Origin: Billgrantia sulfidoxydans | GTDB taxonomy: Bacteria; Pseudomonadota; Gammaproteobacteria; Pseudomonadales; Halomonadaceae | Direction of reading: 5' to 3' | DNA: 64,000 nucleotides | NCBI RefSeq assembly: GCF_017868775.1 | Contig: NZ_CP053381.1 | Location: forward strand, 4,340,001 to 4,404,000 | Shown here: positions 52,807 to 59,702 of the stretch, one piece after another | Layout: every line of letters begins with the position of its first letter | Numbering within the stretch: the first letter of the stretch is position 1 | Position numbers and translations under genes: made by a program | The notes under the pieces: generated by a model | What the model was told of the DNA's origin: nothing | Database searches by the model: none | Seen by the model: only the letters and a program-made list of their open reading frames with translations

Positions 52807-54080
52807 TCCTCACCATGCTGGCGGTGTTCCTCGCCCATGTGCTGCTCGGCCTGCCGCTGTTCCTTGCCCTGCTCGTTACCGCCGTGGTCGGCTTCCTGTT
52901 CGTCGACCCTGCGATGATTGCGCGCATGCTGCCGCAGCAGTTCTTCGGCGGTATCAATGTCTTTTCGCTGATGGCCATTCCGCTGTTCATCCTGGCCGGC
53001 AACCTGATGAACGCCAGCGGGCTGACCGAGCGCCTGATGGGCCTGGCGCGCCTGCTGGTCGGCCACCTGCGCGGCGGCCTGGGCCATGTCAACGTGGTCT
53101 CCAGCGTGTTCTTCGCCGGGGTCAACGGCTCCGCCGTGGCCGACACCTCGGCGCTGGGTTCGCTGCTGGTACCGGCCATGCAGAAGGAGGGCTACTCGCG
53201 CGCCTTCGCCGCCGGCCTCACCGCCGGCAGCTCGCTGATCGGGCCGATCATCCCGCCCAGCATCTTCATGATCCTCTACGCCTCGCTGACCAACACCTCG
53301 GTGGGCGACCTGTTCCTCGCCGGCGTGATCCCGGGGCTGCTGCTGGGGGTCGCCTTCATGGGCATGAACGCCTGGCATGCCTGGCGCCACGGGCTGCCCA
53401 AGCGCGGCGGCTTGCCGCGCCTCGGCGAACTCGGGCTCGCCGCGCTGGCCGCACTGCCGGCACTGATCGCTCCGTTCATCATCGTGGCGGGGATCGTGCT
53501 CGGCTTCGTCACGCCGACCGAATCCGGCGCGCTGACGGCACTCTACGTGGCGCTCTGCGGCATCCTGCTCGGCGGCCTGCGTCTCGGCGACTTCTGGCGC
53601 GCCCTGCTGGACACGGCCCGCCTCACCTCGGCGATCTTCCTGATCATGGCGGCCTCGGCCACCATCAGTTGGCTGCTCTCCTACGCCCAGGTGCCGGCCC
53701 AGTTCGTCTCGCTGCTCGCTCCGTACATCGACAATGCCGTGCTGATCCTGCTGCTGCTCAGTGCCATCACCTTCGTCACCGGCATGTTCATGGAGGAGGT
53801 GTCGGCGCTGATGCTGCTCACGCCGATCTTCGCCCCGGTGGCGATGATGGCGGGCATCGACCCGGTGCACCTGGGCATCGTCATCACGCTCAACATCACC
53901 ATCGCCCTGATCACGCCGCCCATGGGCGCCTGCGTGTTCGTCGCCGCCGCCGTCAGCCGCATCGAGATCGTCGCGCTGTTCCGCACCATCTGGCCCTTCG
54001 TGCTGACGGCCATCGGCGTGCTGCTCCTGCTGATTCTCTTTCCGCAGCTGACACTCTGGCTGCCCGCTGCCATTGGATAG
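52803..54080 (+). CDS. TRAP transporter large permease (DctM family)
   Basis: 425 residues, about 12 hydrophobic segments. Characteristic blocks: FGGINVFSLMAIPLFILAGNLMN, FFAGVNGSAVADTSALGSLLVPAM, GSSLIGPIIPPSIFMILYA and FVTPTESGALTALY. This is the ion-coupled transport subunit. It begins at the ATG inside the dctQ stop. Four bases after its stop a VanX-type gene begins. Confidence 0.92.
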   Translation: MILTMLAVFLAHVLLGLPLFLALLVTAVVGFLFVDPAMIARMLPQQFFGGINVFSLMAIPLFILAGNLMNASGLTERLMGLARLLVGHLRGGLGHVNVVSSVFFAGVNGSAVADTSALGSLLVPAMQKEGYSRAFAAGLTAGSSLIGPIIPPSIFMILYASLTNTSVGDLFLAGVIPGLLLGVAFMGMNAWHAWRHGLPKRGGLPRLGELGLAALAALPALIAPFIIVAGIVLGFVTPTESGALTALYVALCGILLGGLRLGDFWRALLDTARLTSAIFLIMAASATISWLLSYAQVPAQFVSLLAPYIDNAVLILLLLSAITFVTGMFMEEVSALMLLTPIFAPVAMMAGIDPVHLGIVITLNITIALITPPMGACVFVAAAVSRIEIVALFRTIWPFVLTAIGVLLLLILFPQLTLWLPAAIG

Positions 54081-54084
54081 ACCC

Positions 54085-54843
54085 ATGCCCCGTCATACCC
54101 TGCCTGATTCCGAGGCCGTACCCAGCCAGCCGTTTCCCGGCTGGGAGTCGGTCAGCCGCCTGCCGATTCGCGACAACGGCGAACGCCTGGTGCCGATGAG
54201 CCTGGCGCCGCCGCCGATCAAGGTGTTTCCCGCCTATGCCCGGCTGGGCATTCCCGGGGCCGTGCCGGAGTGCTTCGTACGCGAGGGAGTCTACCGGGCG
54301 CTGCTGGCGGCAGCTCGGGCGCTGCCCGAGGGCTTCGGCCTGGCGGTACTGGACGGCTGGCGCCCTTGGCGGGTCCAGCAGTACCTGTTCGATACGCTGC
54401 ACGAGGCGATCCACCTGCGCCATCCCGAACTCGGCGAGGAGGAGCTGCTGGAGCGCACCCGCGAATTCGTCTCGCTGCCGAGCCGCGACCCGGCAGCGCC
54501 GAGCCCGCATCTGACCGGCGGCGCCGTGGACGTCACCCTGTGCGATGCCGACGGCCTGCCGCTGGACATGGGCACGCTGTTCGACGAGGCGCTGCCCGCC
54601 TCGCACAGCGACCATTTCGAGCGCCTGGAGACGCTGAGCCCGGCGCAGCGCGGCGCCCGCGACAACCGCCGCCTGCTGTACCGGGTAATGACCGGGCAGG
54701 GCTTCACCAACCTGCCGAGCGAATGGTGGCACTACGACCTCGGCGACCAGCTGTGGGCGCACTACGGCGGCCACGCCGAAGCCCGCTACGGTCCCGCCGA
54801 GCTCGACACCATCGAGAACCGCTGGCGCCGGCAGCTGAGCTGA
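54085..54843 (+). CDS. D-alanyl-D-alanine dipeptidase (VanX/DdpX family, M15D)
   Basis: 252 residues, no signal peptide, so cytosolic. Zinc and catalytic residues of the family are visible: the SxHxxGxAxD-like motif in SPHLTGGAVDVTL, the DxxxGxxFD pattern in LDMGTLFDEA, and the catalytic Glu with last zinc His in SEWWHYD. The Arg region VLDGWRPWRVQQYLFD is conserved. ATG at 54085 has a weak GGAT site; a TTG at 54073 overlapping the permease stop is an alternative. No vanA/vanH-type ligase is present, so this is metabolic rather than vancomycin resistance. Being last in the TRAP operon suggests that the carrier imports its substrate. Confidence 0.88.
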   Translation: MPRHTLPDSEAVPSQPFPGWESVSRLPIRDNGERLVPMSLAPPPIKVFPAYARLGIPGAVPECFVREGVYRALLAAARALPEGFGLAVLDGWRPWRVQQYLFDTLHEAIHLRHPELGEEELLERTREFVSLPSRDPAAPSPHLTGGAVDVTLCDADGLPLDMGTLFDEALPASHSDHFERLETLSPAQRGARDNRRLLYRVMTGQGFTNLPSEWWHYDLGDQLWAHYGGHAEARYGPAELDTIENRWRRQLS

Positions 54844-54855
54844 GCGCCAACGAAA

Positions 54856-54884
54856 GAAGCCCCACGGCAGAACCGTGGGGCTTC
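54856..54884. terminator. Bidirectional terminator between the VanX-type gene and tRNA-Arg
   Basis: A 12-bp perfect stem (GAAGCCCCACGG with CCGTGGGGCTTC) and a CAGAA loop. On the minus strand it is followed by TTTCG, fitting termination of the tRNA transcript; on the plus strand it follows the VanX-type gene by 13 bp. Confidence 0.85.
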
Positions 54885-54891
54885 GAATTCG

Positions 54892-54968
54892 TGGCGCGCC
54901 CGGCAGGATTTGAACCTGCGACCTTTGGCTTCGGAGGCCAACACTCTATCCAACTGAGCTACGGGCGC
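54892..54968 (-). tRNA. tRNA-Arg (anticodon CCG)
   Basis: 77 nt including encoded CCA. Acceptor GCGCCCG pairs with CGGGCGC; the D arm begins TAGCTCAGTTGGA; the anticodon stem TTGGC/GCCAA encloses CTCCGAA, giving anticodon CCG for Arg CGG codons; the T arm contains GTTCAAATC. The first 19 nt and the 60-bp 5' flank are repeated 182 bp further upstream. Confidence 0.96.
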
Positions 54969-55028
54969 TTATGCAAGGTGGCGCTGGAAGCCTTGTCGAC
55001 TCCGCACGCCGGCAGCGCGTTGCGCTGC
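54950..55028 (-). repeat. 79-bp direct repeat, copy 1 (covers the tRNA-Arg 5' end)
   Basis: Identical over 79 bp to 55132-55210. It contains the first 19 nt of tRNA-Arg and the 60 bp in front of it. The unit repeats at an offset of exactly 182 bp. Confidence 0.92.
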
Positions 55029-55131
55029 ACAACACTCCCCTCCGGCTTCGCCTTCGGGTCCGGCCCGGTGCGCTGCATCGCACCGGTCGCTTCGCCGGGC
55101 AGAAGCTGCGCTTCTACAGATCCGGCTACGC

Positions 55132-55210
55132 CCAACTGAGCTACGGGCGCTTATGCAAGGTGGCGCTGGAAGCCTTGTCGACTCCGCACGCCGGCAGCGC
55201 GTTGCGCTGC
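55132..55210 (-). repeat. 79-bp direct repeat, copy 2 (isolated tRNA 5' fragment)
   Basis: Carries the same 60-bp flank and the first 19 nt of tRNA-Arg (ending CTCAGTTGG), after which the tRNA sequence stops. It cannot make a tRNA. Confidence 0.92.
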
Positions 55211-55224
55211 GAGAAGCGGCCAAC

Positions 55225-55253
55225 ATCGTAACCGCCGGGGCCAAAACTGTCCA
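55225..55253 (-). promoter_or_regulatory. Sigma70-type promoter for tRNA-Arg
   Basis: On the minus strand TGGACA (-35) and TACGAT (-10) are exactly 17 bp apart; the start would fall just before repeat copy 2. So the primary transcript should include the broken tRNA fragment before the full tRNA. Confidence 0.6.
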
Positions 55254-55273
55254 GCCTGGTGGTTTCCATCGAG

Positions 55274-56395
55274 TCAGCGACCGGGAACGAGGATACGGTA
55301 CTCCTGCGGCACCCCCGCGCCCGCCTCGACATCGTGGGCCGCCTGCGTCAGGTAGCGTTCGAGCGCCTCGGCGCGGCGGGCGGCATCGGCTTCGAGCGCA
55401 CGGCGCACTTCGACCCGGGTACGCGCCACCTCGCCGGCCAGCTCGGCTTCCATGGCGTCGCGAAAGCGAAGCTCTTCGGCCTTGAGCAGGGTGTACTCGG
55501 TGCCGACGAAGCCGGCCAGGGCCACCGCCGTGGCGGTGGCGCCGGCCAGCAGCGCCGCGGGGCCGGTCGGGGAGGCGGCCGCCGCGGCCGTCGCTCCGCT
55601 GCCGAGCGAACGCGTTGCATGGCCGCCAAGGCGCGCCACGACCCGAGCGGCCATGGCTCGCGAGCCCTGCATGGCGGTGCCCGCCACCAGTCGCTGGGCC
55701 AGCGTCCGACCGACAGCGACGCCAAAGGCGCCACCGGCGGCCGCCGTCCCCCAGCGCATCTCGTCCAAGCGGTGCCGGAAGGCTTGTCGCAGCGCCAGGT
55801 CGAGATCGACCTCGCGTATCTCCCGCGACGAGGTGGCGACCGCCTGGCGCTCTCCGTAGCGTGCATGAAGGGTCAGGGCGACTTCGCGCTCCAGCCGCCG
55901 CTGGGCCAGTTCGAGACGCGTGGCGTAATCGGTCTCGAGCTCTACCAGCGCGGCCTCGAACCCGCTGCGCTCGATCAGTCTCTCGGCCAGCTGTGCCTCC
56001 AGCCAGGCATCGAGTTCACCCGTCAGCGCCATGGCCAGGCGCAGATAGCTGCCCTGCAGCGAGAAGTGCCAGTCGAGGTATTCCGGCACCGCGGCCTCGA
56101 GCGGCACGAAGGCGGCGTTCATGTGCACCTCGAGCCAGGGGCGCATCTCGTCGCGCAGCCGCAGGTCGAGGCCGGAAGCGAGTTGATCCAGTTCCCGCCC
56201 CAGGTCGGCATGGGTCTCGGCATCGAGGAGCAGGGTCTCGCCATCGACCACGACGCGGAACAGCGGTGCCTCGCTGCGCGCCTGCATCAGGTGGTAGGCC
56301 GGGACGAGGCCCAGCATCAGCAGCGCGGCCAGCAGCAGGCCCAGGACCCAGGCCGCTGCCGGCAGGCGCCGAACGGTCTCGAGGCGTGTCGTCAT
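55274..56395 (-). CDS. Membrane-anchored protein of unknown function
   Basis: 373 residues. An N-terminal helix (residues 13-33, AAWVLGLLLAALLMLGLVPAY) anchors it; the next 200 residues are charged and helical with likely coiled coil (LERSGFEAALVELETDYATRLELAQRRLEREV); then a Gly/Ala-rich hydrophobic region (about 225-320) with repeated small residues (GSGATAAAAASPTGPAALLAG and VALAGFVGTEYTLL), and a final charged helix. It shares an ATGA overlap with the gene upstream. I do not recognise the family. The frame is open to 57136, but that part is the shadow of the neighbouring gene. Confidence 0.7.
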   Translation of the reverse strand: MTTRLETVRRLPAAAWVLGLLLAALLMLGLVPAYHLMQARSEAPLFRVVVDGETLLLDAETHADLGRELDQLASGLDLRLRDEMRPWLEVHMNAAFVPLEAAVPEYLDWHFSLQGSYLRLAMALTGELDAWLEAQLAERLIERSGFEAALVELETDYATRLELAQRRLEREVALTLHARYGERQAVATSSREIREVDLDLALRQAFRHRLDEMRWGTAAAGGAFGVAVGRTLAQRLVAGTAMQGSRAMAARVVARLGGHATRSLGSGATAAAAASPTGPAALLAGATATAVALAGFVGTEYTLLKAEELRFRDAMEAELAGEVARTRVEVRRALEADAARRAEALERYLTQAAHDVEAGAGVPQEYRILVPGR

Positions 56396-57219
56396 GCGGA
56401 TTCCTCCCGTCCGCTCTCGGGTCGCCGCGACAGCCGGCTGCGCAGGGCGTCGGCACCCACCAGCAGCCTGACGAATGCCCAGGCGAACGCGCTCTGCGTC
56501 AGCAACAGCAGCAGCCAGCCGACCAGCGCTAGGCCTTCGCCGATCCCGCTGCGGGTCACGGCATTCTGCATGGCCCAGTACTGGGTCAACTCCAGGGCTT
56601 GGGCGAGACGCTCGAAGAAGCCGAGCAGCGTGCCGCCCGCCGCGGTGGAGACGTGCCGCACCAGGGCCTCTTCCCAGGCTAGCCCGATCAGGTAGGGTTG
56701 TGGCAGCCAGAGCGCCAGCAACGTCAGCAGCAGCGCCAGCAGGACAGCGACGGGCCAGACCAGCAGGCGACGGACCAACGCGGGCGCATAGGCGGCGACC
56801 ACGTGGCGTGCCGCACGCCGATGCAGGAAGGTCTGCAACGCGCCCTGCATCAGCGCCGCCATCACCAGTACCGCCCAGGTGGCCGACGGCAGCAGGCGGA
56901 GCTGCACCAGCAGCAGCAGCGCCAGCAGCAGGCCGAGCAGCTGATGGCGCAGTACCATGAGCGGCCCGCCCCGCAGCCGGCGGTGCCAGGGCGACGACGC
57001 CAGCAGGTACTGGCCCAGCCAGGCACGCCGGCGCAGGCGCGCGGCCTCGAAGCTGCCGGCGAAGATCAGCTGGCCGGCAACCGCCCAGGCAGGCAGCAGC
57101 AGCACGTTGGCCGTTCCCGGCTGCAGCCGGGCCCATGTCAGCAGCCCGGCCACCGTCAGCACGAGATACCCTTGCCGATACAGGGTGTGACGCCAGGCAG
57201 CGAGATGCCGCTCGCTCAT
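56392..57219 (-). CDS. Polytopic membrane protein of unknown function
   Basis: 275 residues with about six hydrophobic helices, a basic first cytosolic stretch (MSERHLAAWRHTLYRQGY) and an arginine-rich cytosolic loop (RLRRRAWLGQYLLASSPWHRRLRG). No catalytic motif or transporter signature that I know. It is translationally coupled (ATGA) to the anchored coiled-coil protein downstream, suggesting a two-component membrane complex. It follows lhgO by 46 bp and might be part of its transcript. Confidence 0.7.
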   Translation of the reverse strand: MSERHLAAWRHTLYRQGYLVLTVAGLLTWARLQPGTANVLLLPAWAVAGQLIFAGSFEAARLRRRAWLGQYLLASSPWHRRLRGGPLMVLRHQLLGLLLALLLLVQLRLLPSATWAVLVMAALMQGALQTFLHRRAARHVVAAYAPALVRRLLVWPVAVLLALLLTLLALWLPQPYLIGLAWEEALVRHVSTAAGGTLLGFFERLAQALELTQYWAMQNAVTRSGIGEGLALVGWLLLLLTQSAFAWAFVRLLVGADALRSRLSRRPESGREESA

Positions 57220-57265
57220 GGTTCCCTCGTGCGCTTGAGGTGGAGCAAGTGCCAGGGGCCGCGGT

Positions 57266-58465
57266 TCACGACGCCTGGATCATCTCGCCGACCTTCTCCA
57301 GGATGTGGCGTCCGATGGGCAGCGCCGAGGTGGCCGCCGGCGACGGGGCGTTGCAGACGTTGACCGTACGCCGGGTGTTGACGAACAGGAAGTCGTCGAT
57401 CAACCGGCCGTCGCGGGAGACGGCCTGGGCGCGCACGCCGGCGGGCCACGGCTCGAGGTCGTCCAGCGTCAGGCTGGGGCAGTACTTGCGCACCTCCTCC
57501 AGGTAGCCGCGCCGCCACAGCGAGTTCTTCATCTCGTGCAGGCCCGGCTGCAGGTTGCGCCCCAGCACCTTGAGGATACCCGGGTTGCTGAACATGCGCG
57601 CCATGTCGAGCAGCGAGACGTCGCCCTTGCGATACCCCTCTCGCTTGAACGCCAGCACCGCATTGGGTCCCACGGTCACCGAGCCATCGATCATGCGCGT
57701 GAGGTGTACCCCGAGGAAGGGCATGGAGGGATCGGGAATGGGATAGATGAGGTGGCTGACGATGTCGCTGAGGCGGTCGGGCAGGCGATAGTACTCACCG
57801 CGGAACGGGCAGATGGTGAAGCCGGGGTTGCGCCCCAGCAGGCGCACGATGCGATCGGCCATCAGCCCGGCGCAGGTCACCAGGTAGCGACTGGTGAACT
57901 CCCCTCGCGAGGTGCCGACGATCACCTCCCCGGTACGCTCGGCGATCGCGGTGACCTCGTGGTCGTAGCGGATCTGCCCGCCACGGCGCTGGAATTCGTC
58001 GGCCATGGCCTCGGCCACCCGGGCATAGCTGACGATACCGCTGGAAGGCACGAAGATGGCGCCGAGCCCGGTGATGTGGGGTTCGCGCTCCTTCAGCGCC
58101 TCGCCCGAGAGCCACTCCCGCTCCAGCCCGTTGGCGGCGGTGCGCTCCCACAGCGCCCCCATGCGCTGCATCTCCTGCTCGTTGGTGGCCACCAGCAGCT
58201 TGCCGCAGATCTCGAAGGGAATCGCATGGCGTTCGCAGAACTCCCGGGTGGCGCGGTTGCCCTCGAGGCAGAAGCGCGCCTTGAGGCTGCCCGGCGTGTA
58301 GTAGACGCCGGCATGGATCACGCCGCTGTTGTGGCCGCTCTGGTGCCGTGCGGGGCCGCTCTCCTTCTCCAGCAGCAGCATTTTCTTGTCGGGATAGCGC
58401 TCGCTGAGCTGCATCGCCGTGGAGAGGCCGAGAATGCCGCCACCGAGAATGATGAAATCGTACAC
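57266..58465 (-). CDS. lhgO: L-2-hydroxyglutarate oxidase/dehydrogenase
   Basis: 399-residue FAD enzyme of the DAO family that oxidises L-2-hydroxyglutarate to 2-oxoglutarate, with electrons going to the membrane quinones. The FAD motif is ILGGGILGLSTA near the N-terminus, and long stretches match E. coli LhgO (HNSGVIHAGVYYTPGSLKA; LWERTAANGLEREWL; HLTRMIDGSVTVGPNAVLAF). I start at GTG 58465 (MYDFIILGGG), which fits the family N-terminus and has GAGG five bases upstream; the ATG at 58492 adds nine residues. Confidence 0.93.
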   Translation of the reverse strand: MYDFIILGGGILGLSTAMQLSERYPDKKMLLLEKESGPARHQSGHNSGVIHAGVYYTPGSLKARFCLEGNRATREFCERHAIPFEICGKLLVATNEQEMQRMGALWERTAANGLEREWLSGEALKEREPHITGLGAIFVPSSGIVSYARVAEAMADEFQRRGGQIRYDHEVTAIAERTGEVIVGTSRGEFTSRYLVTCAGLMADRIVRLLGRNPGFTICPFRGEYYRLPDRLSDIVSHLIYPIPDPSMPFLGVHLTRMIDGSVTVGPNAVLAFKREGYRKGDVSLLDMARMFSNPGILKVLGRNLQPGLHEMKNSLWRRGYLEEVRKYCPSLTLDDLEPWPAGVRAQAVSRDGRLIDDFLFVNTRRTVNVCNAPSPAATSALPIGRHILEKVGEMIQAS

Positions 58466-58588
58466 GCAGGCCTCGCGTCGCCAGTGGAACACACCGAAGG
58501 GTCGCTATCACGATACTCGCCGGCCGCGGCGCTGACCAGCCATCCCGGAGCGCGCCGAGGGCTCATGCCAAAGGCGTGGGCAACGGCG

Positions 58589-58618
58589 TTTTCCAGCGGT
58601 TTGCGATATCGGTATACT
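58589..58618 (+). promoter_or_regulatory. Candidate promoter of the diheme cytochrome gene
   Basis: TTTTCC (58589-58594) and TATACT (58613-58618) are separated by 18 bp, about 92 bp before the GTG start. The -10 is good, the -35 poor. Confidence 0.4.
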
Positions 58619-58709
58619 ATCGCCCATTGTGTGCATCACGGCGCTCCGGCTGTCGCGTGCCGTCGTCGCCATTAGATTACGATTACAGGACCGTCGAGAG
58701 GTGGTGAGA

Positions 58710-59609
58710 GTGAAATCCAGCAAGCTGATCATGGGGTGTCTGGCCACCCTGGGCCTGGCCGCGGGCGCCGCGTCCGTTCAGGCCGAAGTGGACCGCGATG
58801 CCATTGCCGAACGCCTGAAGCCGGTGGGTGAGCTCTGCCTGCAGGGCGAGGAGTGCGGCACGGCCACTGCCGCCGCGAGCGATTCGGGTGGCGACGGTGC
58901 CGTGGATGGCGAAGCCATCTACGGCCAGGTCTGCATGGCGTGTCACGACAGCGGTGCCGCCGGGGCGCCGGTGCGCGGCGAAGAGGATGCCTGGGCCGAG
59001 CGCGTCGACAAAGGCTGGGACACGCTGCTGGATCACGCCATCAACGGCTTCAATGCCATGCCGGCGCGTGGCGGCAATCCCAACCTCTCCGACGAGGAAG
59101 TCGCCGCCGCGACCGCCCACCTGGTCGACCCGGTGATGGATGTGCCGGAACTGGGTGGCAGTGAAGACGAAGGCGCTGCCGATGAAGAAGCTGCTTCCGA
59201 CGACGCAGCGGCAGCAGCCGAAGGGGAAGCCGTGACCGAAGAAGGTCCCGTCGAGGAGGACGCCGAAGCCGCCGCCGTGGCGACCGAAGACGCCCCCGCG
59301 GACGAAGAGGCCGTCGAGGAAGCGTCTACCGACGAAGAGGCCGCGGGCGACGAGCCCGCCCACGCCGGCATCGACGGCGAGGCGATCTACAACCAGGCCT
59401 GCATGGCCTGCCATATGACCGGTGCCGCCGGTGCGCCGCGCCGTGGCGAAGCCGGCGAATGGGAAGGGCGTATCGACCAGGACATCGAGACGCTGTACGA
59501 CCACGCCATCAACGGCGTCGGCGCCATGCCGCCCAAGGGTGGCAACATGGGACTTTCCGACGACGAGGTGCGTGCCGCCGTGGACTTCCTGGTCGAGCCC
59601 GTTAAGTAA
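58710..59609 (+). CDS. Diheme cytochrome c5-like periplasmic protein with acidic linker
   Basis: 299 residues from a GTG start behind GAGGTGGTGAGA. A signal peptide ends near VQAEV. Two cytochrome c5-type domains have heme sites CMACH at residues 75-79 and 231-235, each with a downstream Met-ligand motif (AMPARGG, AMPPKGG). They are joined by about 65 residues made almost only of Glu, Asp and Ala. The gene is single, with its own terminator. It may be an electron shuttle in the periplasm; the acidic linker suits a halophile and would keep the two heme domains apart. Confidence 0.88.
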   Translation: MKSSKLIMGCLATLGLAAGAASVQAEVDRDAIAERLKPVGELCLQGEECGTATAAASDSGGDGAVDGEAIYGQVCMACHDSGAAGAPVRGEEDAWAERVDKGWDTLLDHAINGFNAMPARGGNPNLSDEEVAAATAHLVDPVMDVPELGGSEDEGAADEEAASDDAAAAAEGEAVTEEGPVEEDAEAAAVATEDAPADEEAVEEASTDEEAAGDEPAHAGIDGEAIYNQACMACHMTGAAGAPRRGEAGEWEGRIDQDIETLYDHAINGVGAMPPKGGNMGLSDDEVRAAVDFLVEPVK

Positions 59610-59638
59610 GCCGCACTTGCAGGCAAATGAAGTGACGA

Positions 59639-59664
59639 CGGGGCGCCAGATGGCGCCCCGTTTA
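59639..59664 (+). terminator. Rho-independent terminator after the cytochrome gene
   Basis: CGGGGCGCC and GGCGCCCCG form a perfect 9-bp stem with an AGAT loop, then TTTAC. Confidence 0.8.
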
Positions 59665-59702
59665 CGTCGGTGGGCAAGAGCCTTCAGCTGTGTAGAGAGC
59701 CC

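Larger units (their letters stand above)
54969..55273. other. Region upstream of tRNA-Arg
   Basis: 305 bases without a protein gene. From the tRNA outward it holds the rest of repeat copy 1, about 103 bp of unique sequence with a small hairpin (GAAGC-GCA-GCTTC on the minus strand), repeat copy 2 and a good promoter. Confidence 0.7.

Noticed and set aside
54085..54843. Vancomycin resistance gene
   Set aside because: VanX-type enzymes also occur in metabolism; no VanA-like ligase, VanH-like dehydrogenase or VanRS system is nearby.
54950..55210. attL/attR pair of an integrated genomic island at tRNA-Arg
   Set aside because: The repeat covers the 5' rather than the 3' end of the tRNA, only 103 bp lie between copies, and no integrase gene is present.
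55274..57136. 620-residue single protein spanning both unknown membrane genes
   Set aside because: The first 247 codons are an alternate frame of the polytopic membrane gene; the ATGA-coupled start at 56395 gives a normal N-terminal anchor.
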